Positions 24,381 through 30,348 of a stretch of DNA of 32,005 bases are shown here, piece after piece. The notes beneath the pieces are model-generated. The model was given only the letters and a program-made list of their open reading frames with translations. It made no database searches and had not been told where the DNA came from. The DNA comes from a virus. Position numbers and translations under genes: made by a program. Numbering within the stretch: the first letter of the stretch is position 1; each line of letters starts with the position of its first letter. Location: the IMG/VR virus record IMGVR_UViG_3300017786_002854, positions 1 through 32,005 of that record. One strand, 5' to 3'.

Positions 24381-24385
24381 CTCCT
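24381..24385 (-). promoter_or_regulatory. ribosome binding site that decides the gp14 start
   Basis: AGGAG on the minus strand, 7 nt before an ATC codon at 24373. Spacing equals that of gp18 (AGGAG, 7 nt, ATG). The downstream ATG at 24301 has no such site. Confidence 0.75.
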
Positions 24386-24397
24386 ATTCGTTATACA

Positions 24398-24405
24398 TAT
24401 TTATC
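24398..24405 (-). promoter_or_regulatory. late promoter motif for gp14-gp15 (left arm of palindrome)
   Basis: GATAAATA on the minus strand. With the plus-strand copy at 24411 it forms a perfect inverted repeat, 10-bp arms ACGATAAATA around a single T at 24408. The expected start point is ~6 nt downstream, giving a leader of ~20 nt that contains the AGGAG at 24385-24381. Confidence 0.7.
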
Positions 24406-24410
24406 GTTAC

Positions 24411-24418
24411 GATAAATA
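24411..24418 (+). promoter_or_regulatory. late promoter motif for gp13 (right arm of palindrome)
   Basis: GATAAATA, 17 bp before the gp13 ATG at 24436, with TGGAGA (24423-24428) as ribosome site. Together with the minus-strand arm it forms one compact bidirectional late control element. Confidence 0.7.
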
Positions 24419-24435
24419 CTAATGGAGACTTTCAT

Positions 24436-25191
24436 ATGACACTAGCGACACAAAAACAAGAAGTATACGATTATGTTAACACATTCCTTGGTGGAGGCAT
24501 GATTGATGTTGAACTTGATCCTATACACTATCAAACAGCATTAACTAAAGCACTTACACGTTTTAGACAGCGTAGTGATAATAGTGTTGAAGAATCATAC
24601 ATGTTCTTAACTACAGTAATAGATCAAAACGAATATACTTTGCCAAATGAAGTTATTGAAGTTCGTAAGTTATACCGTAGATCAATAGGATCACGCACAG
24701 GTGGCGGAGATGGCGGTAGTATGTTTGAACCATTTAATATGGCATACACTAATACATATTTGCTTTCAGGCTCAAAATTAGGTGGATTAGCAACATATGA
24801 TATGTTCGCACAACACCAAGAGTTAGTAGGTCGTATGTTTGGTTCTTTTATTGAATTTAAATGGAACTCCCCAACTAAGAAACTTACATTATTACAACGT
24901 CCAAGAGCAGAAGAAGAGATATTACTTTATTGTTATAACTATCGTCCAGATAGCGAATTGCTTAGTGATTACCTAGCTGTACAATGGATTAAAGATTATA
25001 CACTTGCTGGTTGTAAATATATGCTAGGCGAAGCAAGAAGTAAGTTTGCTACTATAGCTGGCCCACAAGGCGGATCGACACTAAACGGTGATGCTCTTAA
25101 AGCAGAAGCACAAGCTGATATGGAAAAACTCGATGCTGAAGTATCAATGGCAGTTGCTGGCGGTGCTGGCTACGGCTTTACAATAGGTTAA
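24436..25191 (+). CDS. gp13: neck protein gp13
   Basis: The 251-aa product matches T4 gp13 in layout. An N-terminal helical block with a conserved IDVEL (T4 INVEL) is followed by HYQTALTKALTRFRQRSDNS, then YTLPNEVIEVRKLYRRSIGS, and the C-terminus WIKDYTLAGCKYMLGEARSK, GGSTLNGDALKAEAQADMEK, GYGFTIG corresponds to T4 [43 protein letters not shown]. T4 gp13 is 309 aa. With gp14 it forms the neck and helps join head and tail. In T4 gp13 and gp14 are adjacent on one strand; here they diverge from a shared palindromic promoter. Confident assignment. Confidence 0.88.
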   Translation: MTLATQKQEVYDYVNTFLGGGMIDVELDPIHYQTALTKALTRFRQRSDNSVEESYMFLTTVIDQNEYTLPNEVIEVRKLYRRSIGSRTGGGDGGSMFEPFNMAYTNTYLLSGSKLGGLATYDMFAQHQELVGRMFGSFIEFKWNSPTKKLTLLQRPRAEEEILLYCYNYRPDSELLSDYLAVQWIKDYTLAGCKYMLGEARSKFATIAGPQGGSTLNGDALKAEAQADMEKLDAEVSMAVAGGAGYGFTIG

Positions 25192-25200
25192 AAAAAATAC

Positions 25201-25229
25201 TTGACATAACTGTAAAACTCGTATATAAT
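25201..25229 (+). promoter_or_regulatory. consensus sigma70-type promoter of the nucleotide kinase gene
   Basis: TTGACA (25201-25206), 17-bp spacer, TATAAT (25224-25229), all matching consensus. It lies 9 bp after the gp13 stop. Start point expected near 25236, leader ~30 nt with a GCGGAG ribosome site before the ATG at 25267. Confidence 0.88.
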
Positions 25230-25266
25230 AAGAAATAAGTTGTCTTATTAATCATGCGGAGTTAAA

Positions 25267-25773
25267 ATGTTACCTAAATTATTAGTTATTGGCCATGGCC
25301 GGCACGGTAAAGATACTGTTTGCGAAATACTAGAAAAAAATTACAACTATAGTTTTGAAAGCAGCAGCCGGTTTTGTTCAAAACTGTTTATATATAATGA
25401 TCTAAAAGAAAAGTATGGTTATGCTGACGAAGAAGAATGTTATGCTGACAGGCATGCACACCGAAAAGAATGGTATGATGCTATCTGTGATTATAATGAA
25501 AAAGATGCAGCAACACTAGGTAGAGAAATATTTAAAGAACATGACATATATTGCGGCTTAAGAAACAAGCGTGAATTTTTTGCAATGAAAAATACTGGTG
25601 TATTTGATTATGCCATCTGGGTTGATCGCAGTGAGCATTTACCTCCAGAAAACAAAGACTCAATGAGTTTAGAACAATGGATGGCTGATTATACTATTGA
25701 TAATAATCGTGATCTAAATGGTCTAATGTTTAACACTTATCAACTTATGGAACATTTAAAAGTCAGGAGTTAA
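25267..25773 (+). CDS. P-loop deoxynucleoside monophosphate kinase-like protein (168 aa)
   Basis: The N-terminus carries a Walker A loop, VIGHGRHGKDTVCEILE (G9 to T17), of the GKDT type found in phage dNMP kinases such as T4 gp1. Later blocks YADEEECYADRHAHRKEWYD, IYCGLRNKREFFAMKNTGVF and DYAIWVDRSEHLPPE complete a kinase-like fold, where the CGLRNxxE segment is probably the substrate or lid region. It is shorter than T4 gp1 (241 aa). Function inferred: nucleotide phosphorylation for phage DNA synthesis. It is a metabolic gene inside the late module and has its own consensus sigma70 promoter. Its 3' end overlaps the convergent HNH gene by 18 bp. The exact nucleotide substrate cannot be read. 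Confidence 0.78.
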   Translation: MLPKLLVIGHGRHGKDTVCEILEKNYNYSFESSSRFCSKLFIYNDLKEKYGYADEEECYADRHAHRKEWYDAICDYNEKDAATLGREIFKEHDIYCGLRNKREFFAMKNTGVFDYAIWVDRSEHLPPENKDSMSLEQWMADYTIDNNRDLNGLMFNTYQLMEHLKVRS

Positions 25774-26091
25774 ATCTCCTTGCCTCCATTGCACTCCTTC
25801 TTTCTGTACAATGCGTTGACAGTTAGCACAAATAGTTTTTAAATTATTAGGCCTGCAATTATTTAAATCTCCGTCTATATGAAATACATTAAACTGTTCT
25901 GTATGCTTTGATTTAAATCCACATTTTTCACAATTATTTTTCTTTTCATATCCACGTAGTTTCCATTTAGGTATACCATGACCTTCGCCGTGGCGCAAAC
26001 AAATTTCGCATAGCTTACGATAGTATACTTTGCCTTGTTTTTTGTAGTTTATAGCAGCAGGTCTATGCCCGCATTTGCATAAAGGTCTCAT
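25756..26091 (-). CDS. HNH-type endonuclease-like protein (111 aa)
   Basis: Small zinc-finger-like protein: N-terminal CKCGHRPA and CEICLRHGEGHG, central CEKCGFKSKHTEQFNVFHID, then GDLNNCRPNNLKTICANCQ. The FxxHIDGDxxNCRPxNLxxxCxxCQ part is the HNH signature (HID as first His pair region, N in NN, final NLKTICANC). Such genes are frequent free-standing inserts between conserved genes of T4-like phages. Here it lies between the kinase and gp18, on the opposite strand to both. It may be a homing-type endonuclease or a nickase, but nothing in the flanks shows an intron. A partial late-promoter match (CTAAATA) lies 5 nt before the ATG. Confidence 0.78.
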   Translation of the reverse strand: MRPLCKCGHRPAAINYKKQGKVYYRKLCEICLRHGEGHGIPKWKLRGYEKKNNCEKCGFKSKHTEQFNVFHIDGDLNNCRPNNLKTICANCQRIVQKEGVQWRQGDLTPDF

Positions 26092-26096
26092 ACATA

Positions 26097-26103
26097 TATT
26101 TAG
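26097..26103 (-). promoter_or_regulatory. possible late promoter motif CTAAATA before the HNH gene
   Basis: Minus-strand CTAAATA ends 5 nt before the ATG at 26091, so a transcript from it would be leaderless. An alternative reading is readthrough, with AGGTGAG 12 nt upstream as a distant ribosome site. Confidence 0.4.
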
Positions 26104-26159
26104 CTCACCTTTTATATCCCTTTTTCGGTACTATAACTTAGGTGAAATTTCAGTAAACT

Positions 26160-26167
26160 ACTAAATA
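26160..26167 (+). promoter_or_regulatory. late promoter motif ACTAAATA for gp18
   Basis: ACTAAATA followed by CTGTAC, 36 bp before the sheath ATG, with a strong AGGAG (26192-26196). The gp19 motif is also followed by ACTGTA (ATAAATACTGTA at 29575), which supports a shared promoter form. Confidence 0.6.
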
Positions 26168-26203
26168 CTGTACAGAACACTAACATCCAACAGGAGAAAT
26201 AAC

Positions 26204-29200
26204 ATGGCATTAGTATCACCAGGCGTAGAAGTCAATGTAATTGACGAATCGTTCTACACCCCAGCTGCCGCTGGAACGGTACCTATGATCTTTGTTGCTA
26301 CTGCTAGTAATAAAACTAAAAGCAGTGGAACAGGAACAGCAGCAGGTACGATAAAAGCAAATGCAGGAAAACCTTATTTGATCACTTCTCAGCGTGAGCT
26401 TGGTGAAACATTTGGCGATCCTCTGTTTTATAGCGATAATAACGGCAACATGATCCACGGTGGAGAGCTTAACGAGTACGGCCTACAAGCTGCTTACTCT
26501 GCATTAGGCGTTTCAAATCGTGTGTATGTTGTAAGAGCTGATTTAGACTCAGCAGAATTAACAGCAAGTGCATCAGCACCAGGCGGAGAGCCAGCAAATG
26601 GCGCTTACTGGTTTGACACTTCAACTAGCAACTACGGTATCCTACAATGGAACGGCTTAGCAGTTACACAAACAGGTGGACAAACTTTCTCAGCAAAGGC
26701 TCCAACAGTACTTACAGTAACAACTGATTTAGTATCAGGACAAGGCTCAGCACCAAAAGCATCAATTGGCCAATTAGGCGATTATGCAGTAGATGCTAAC
26801 GACACAATGAACAGAGTATACTACAAAACTCCAGGTTACGGTACAGCAGCTCAAAGAACTGCAAACGTAGGTACTTGGGTAGAATTAGGTAGTGATGCTT
26901 GGAAAGCAAGTTGGGCAGCGGTACGCGGCACAGCAACTAATCCAACATTAACTCAAAGTGATTCAATTAGTATTAACGGCTCAAATGTTGTATTAGCAAG
27001 TGGCACAGGTATTGCTGATTTAGTTACAATTATTAATGCAGCAGGCGTTGCAGGTGTAACAGCAGCATTAGTTGATGGTTCAATTGAATTATTTGCAAAC
27101 TCATTAAGTGAATCAAACGGTTCAGTAGCAGATGGCAAAATTACATTAGCAGCAGGAACAGGTGACTTGTTAACAGACTTAGGTCTAACAGCAGGAACAT
27201 CTAGTTCACCAAGATTAGAAGCAGCACCGCACACAGCAGTACCTGCATTTAAATCAGGCGATACAACACCAGCACCAAGTGGTAGTGTTTGGATTAAAAC
27301 AACTACTCCAAATGGTGGAGCAAAATTAAGTGTTAAACAGTACAGCACAGCGACACAGCTATGGTCAACTGTAACAACACCAATTTATACTACAGCACAA
27401 AGTGCAATTTACGGTCTTGATAAATCAGGCGGTGGCGCAAACTTACTAGCTGGAGCATTATATGCAAAAGTTAACGTAGATGAGCTAGGTAACCCAATTG
27501 GTAATTACAAAGTTCATTCAAGAGTAGCAGCAGGCGCAACTAGCATTTCTGGCACAGTAATTGGAACAAGTGGAGTTACAGCAGCAACTTACACATTTAC
27601 AATTAGTGAATCAAGAGCTAATACAGCAGCAATGACTGCTCCTACAACAGTAAGTGTAACAACATTAGGCGCAAGTGGCGATGCTGATTTATTAGCAGCA
27701 GCAATTAATGCTAAAGGTCTAGTAAATGTTGTAGCATTAGTAGATGGAACAAATAAAGTTGTAATTCAGCATAAACTAGGTGGAGAAATTAAATTAGTTG
27801 ACACAGATAGTGGTTTATCAGGATTTGGTTTTGCAGCAGCAACAACAGCTAACTTATATGTTGGTCCAAATGCAACTGGTTTAGTAGCTTCAAACTGGAA
27901 GCCACTAACTTACACAGCATCAGGCAATGTTCCATTAAGTTTAGCAGCAGATGGTCAACTATGGTACAACAGTGTTGTTGACGAAGTAGACATCCTAGTA
28001 CATAATGGCGATGCATTTGTTGGTCTTAACTATGTAGGCGGAACTGGTTTATCAGCTGATTCAAGTCCATACAGTGGAACAGACGCAGATGGACCACAAG
28101 TTGCAGCAACAGAGCCAACTGTACAATCAGATGGTACTGCACTAGTAGAAGGTGATATTTGGGTAAGCACAGCAGATGTTGAAAATTATCCAGCAGTTTA
28201 TAGATACAATGCTACACTTAGCAAGTGGATCTTACTTGATAAATCAGATCAAACAACTGAAAACGGCATACTATTTGCAGATGCACGTCAAGGTGACACA
28301 GGCGGAACAGCAGACGATGCACCAAGTGCATCTATTGCAGAATTGCTTGTAAGTGACTTTGTAGACGTAGATGCTCCAGATCCATCACTATATCCAAAAG
28401 GTATGTTGTTATGGAACTTACGTAAGAGCGGATTTAACGTTAAGCGTTTTGAGCGTAGCTATGTAGACTTAACTGCTAAAAACGTTCGCCAAGGCGGAGT
28501 TGATGCAGGAGCGTCAATGGCAGCTTACTATCCACACAGATGGGTAACAGACTCAGGTAACCAAGCAGATGGTTCAGGTAGCTTTGGACGTCATGCACAG
28601 CGTAAGAGTGTTGTACAAGCGTTACAAGCAACTGTTAATAGCAATCAAGAAATACGTGACGAAGAAAGTCGTCAGTTTAACTTGTTAGCTACTCCAGGGT
28701 ATCCAGAGCTAATTGGTGAAATGATCACACTAAACTATGACAGACGCTTAACAGCATTTGTTGTTGGTGATACACCATTCCGTTTAACACCAGATGCAAC
28801 TTCATTAAATGAATGGGCAACTAACGTTAAACTAGCATTAGAAGATAATGACAATGGTGCAGTTAGTTACGATGAGTACATGGCTATGTATTACGGTTCA
28901 GGCTTTACAAGTGATAATGCAGGAAACAATATTGTTGTTCCAGCAAGTCATATGGCACTACGCACTATCATACTAAACGACCAAGTTGCGTTCCCCTGGT
29001 TTGCTCCAGCAGGTACAAGACGTGGTGGTGTAAGCAACGCTACAAGTTCAGGCTATATTAATAGCGAAGGCGAATTTGTAAGTGTAGCATTAAACACTGG
29101 ACAGCGTGATACACTTTATTCAAATGCAATTAACCCGATCACATTTATTAGTGGTGCAGGACTTGTTGTATTTGGTCAAAAGACTCGTGCAAGAAACGCA

Positions 29201-29530
29201 AGTGCATTGGATAGAGTTAACGTAGCACGTTTAACTGTTTACTTACGTGGACAGCTAGAGCTACTAGCGAAACCATACTTGTTTGAGCCAAATGACAAGA
29301 TCACAAGAGATCAAGTTAAAGCAGCAGCAGATGCATTGTTACTAGAATTAGTAGCGTTACGTGCATTGTATGATTTCTTAGTAGTGTGTGATGAATCAAA
29401 CAACACACCAGCTAGAATTGATAGAAACGAGCTATACTTAGATATAGCAATTGAACCAGTTAAAGCAATTGAATTTATTTACATTCCATTGCGTATTAAA
29501 AACACAGGCGAAATTGCAGCACTAGGTTAA
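26204..29530 (+). CDS. gp18: contractile tail sheath protein gp18
   Basis: Start MALVSPGVEVNVIDESFY and the early sheath block (RELGETFGDPLFY, LNEYGLQAAYSALGVSNRVY) fit T4-like gp18. The C-terminal sheath core starts near residue 729 (KGMLLWNLRKSGFNVKRFER) and includes LLATPGYPELIGEM, AFPWFAPAGTRRGG, NPITFISGAGLVVFGQKT, NVARLTVYLRGQLELLAKPY, LFEPN and NELYLDIAIEPVKAIEFIYI. At 1108 aa it is far longer than T4 gp18 (659 aa). The extra residues (~145-720) form an insertion with two similar domains (LVTIINAAGVAGVTAALVDG and LAAAINAKGLVNVVALVDG) and several Trp-containing beta hairpins (GAYWFDTSTSNYGILQWNG, GQLWYNSVVDEVD, GDIWVSTADVENYP). The insertion is probably displayed on the outer tail surface. 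Preceded by a late motif and followed by an 11-bp hairpin. Confidence 0.9.
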   Translation: MALVSPGVEVNVIDESFYTPAAAGTVPMIFVATASNKTKSSGTGTAAGTIKANAGKPYLITSQRELGETFGDPLFYSDNNGNMIHGGELNEYGLQAAYSALGVSNRVYVVRADLDSAELTASASAPGGEPANGAYWFDTSTSNYGILQWNGLAVTQTGGQTFSAKAPTVLTVTTDLVSGQGSAPKASIGQLGDYAVDANDTMNRVYYKTPGYGTAAQRTANVGTWVELGSDAWKASWAAVRGTATNPTLTQSDSISINGSNVVLASGTGIADLVTIINAAGVAGVTAALVDGSIELFANSLSESNGSVADGKITLAAGTGDLLTDLGLTAGTSSSPRLEAAPHTAVPAFKSGDTTPAPSGSVWIKTTTPNGGAKLSVKQYSTATQLWSTVTTPIYTTAQSAIYGLDKSGGGANLLAGALYAKVNVDELGNPIGNYKVHSRVAAGATSISGTVIGTSGVTAATYTFTISESRANTAAMTAPTTVSVTTLGASGDADLLAAAINAKGLVNVVALVDGTNKVVIQHKLGGEIKLVDTDSGLSGFGFAAATTANLYVGPNATGLVASNWKPLTYTASGNVPLSLAADGQLWYNSVVDEVDILVHNGDAFVGLNYVGGTGLSADSSPYSGTDADGPQVAATEPTVQSDGTALVEGDIWVSTADVENYPAVYRYNATLSKWILLDKSDQTTENGILFADARQGDTGGTADDAPSASIAELLVSDFVDVDAPDPSLYPKGMLLWNLRKSGFNVKRFERSYVDLTAKNVRQGGVDAGASMAAYYPHRWVTDSGNQADGSGSFGRHAQRKSVVQALQATVNSNQEIRDEESRQFNLLATPGYPELIGEMITLNYDRRLTAFVVGDTPFRLTPDATSLNEWATNVKLALEDNDNGAVSYDEYMAMYYGSGFTSDNAGNNIVVPASHMALRTIILNDQVAFPWFAPAGTRRGGVSNATSSGYINSEGEFVSVALNTGQRDTLYSNAINPITFISGAGLVVFGQKTRARNASALDRVNVARLTVYLRGQLELLAKPYLFEPNDKITRDQVKAAADALLLELVALRALYDFLVVCDESNNTPARIDRNELYLDIAIEPVKAIEFIYIPLRIKNTGEIAALG

Positions 29531-29541
29531 TATGCGCACAT

Positions 29542-29569
29542 AATGAACGGAGGTAATACTCCGTTCATT
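29542..29569 (+). terminator. strong hairpin between gp18 and gp19
   Basis: A perfect 11-bp inverted repeat, AATGAACGGAG (29542-29552) and CTCCGTTCATT (29559-29569), with a 6-nt loop GTAATA. No T-run follows, so it may be a weak or attenuating terminator, or an RNA-stability/processing hairpin protecting the 3' end of the sheath message. A late-promoter motif follows 4 bp later. Confidence 0.65.
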
Positions 29570-29573
29570 GAGG

Positions 29574-29581
29574 CATAAATA
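29574..29581 (+). promoter_or_regulatory. late promoter motif CATAAATA for gp19
   Basis: CATAAATA, directly after the gp18 hairpin and 17 bp before the gp19 ATG, with AGGAG (29588-29592) between. The hairpin and new promoter allow separate control of sheath and tube. Confidence 0.7.
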
Positions 29582-29598
29582 CTGTATAGGAGAACATA

Positions 29599-30243
29599 AT
29601 GCCAATCACAACTTTACAAAATATTAGTGTACCTACTGAAGGCGCTGGAAGTAACTCATCATTATTGATGCCTAAACTACAGTATCGTTTTAGAGTATTA
29701 CTAGACAATTTTGGTACTACTGGAGGACCAGATGGTACAAGAGAAATTTCAAGACAAGTAGTAGACGTAAGTCGTCCAAACGTTAGTTTTGAACAAATGA
29801 CTATTGACGCTTATAACTCAAGAACATATCTTGCAGGTAAGCACACATGGGAACCAATTACGCTAACACTACGCGAAGATGCAAACAACAACGTACAAAA
29901 AGTTGTTGGACAGCAGCTACAAAGACAGTTCGACTTCTTTGAGCAATCTAGTGCAGTGTCAAGTGGAACATACAAATTCCAAACTAGAATTGAAGTTCTA
30001 GACGGTGGTAACGGTGCTAATGGAGCAGCAGTAATTGATCGCTTCCAATTAGTAGGTTGCTACATTGAATCAGCTAACTACAATACGTTAGCATATGCAA
30101 CAAACGAAGCAGTAACAACATCATTAACTATACGTTATGATAATGCTATACAGTTTGGTGCAGATGAATCATTCGAAGGTATTGGCGAAGCAACTGCAAG
30201 AGCAGTAGCAGCGGCAACAGGTGGAACAACTGTTACTGGCTAA
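29599..30243 (+). CDS. gp19: tail tube protein gp19
   Basis: The 214-aa product has the tube-protein layout: LMPKLQYRFRVLLDNFG, then REISRQVVDVSRPNVSFEQM, YLAGKHTWEPITLTLRED, VIDRFQLVGCYIESANYN and AVTTSLTIRYDNAIQF. These correspond to the beta-sheet core of T4 gp19 (163 aa). The extra length is a longer N-terminus and a Gly/Ala/Thr-rich tail (EGIGEATARAVAAATGGTTV). It polymerises inside the sheath to form the DNA channel. It lies immediately downstream of gp18, as in T4 and its relatives, and is followed by a terminator hairpin. Confidence 0.9.
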   Translation: MPITTLQNISVPTEGAGSNSSLLMPKLQYRFRVLLDNFGTTGGPDGTREISRQVVDVSRPNVSFEQMTIDAYNSRTYLAGKHTWEPITLTLREDANNNVQKVVGQQLQRQFDFFEQSSAVSSGTYKFQTRIEVLDGGNGANGAAVIDRFQLVGCYIESANYNTLAYATNEAVTTSLTIRYDNAIQFGADESFEGIGEATARAVAAATGGTTVTG

Positions 30244-30270
30244 TACGCTTAGTTATAGGTTGGTGTTTTA

Positions 30271-30313
30271 AAAGAAAAACGAAGGTTGTTAGCGCGGTCT
30301 TCGTTTTTTCTTT
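30271..30313 (+). terminator. rho-independent-type terminator after gp19
   Basis: AAAGAAAAACGAAG (30271-30284) pairs with CTTCGTTTTTTCTTT (30299-30313, one extra T), loop of 14 nt. The descending arm supplies a T6 run and the ascending arm a run of A, so it could also work on the opposite strand. Ends the gp18-gp19 block before the next late-promoter motif. Confidence 0.8.
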
Positions 30314-30335
30314 ATATGCACGGATAATTCACAAG

Positions 30336-30343
30336 GATAAATA
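30336..30343 (+). promoter_or_regulatory. late promoter motif GATAAATA overlapping the start region of the next gene
   Basis: GATAAATA ends 5 nt before the ATG at 30349. If it is used as in T4, the transcript starts at or near the A of ATG. The alternative ribosome site AAGGA (30333-30337) is 11 nt away and would be outside such a transcript. Confidence 0.6.
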
Positions 30344-30348
30344 TTAGT

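Noticed and set aside
25756-26091. HNH gene as evidence for an intron or intein
   Set aside because: Neither the kinase nor gp18 is split and no intron-like flanks are seen; it is a free-standing gene.
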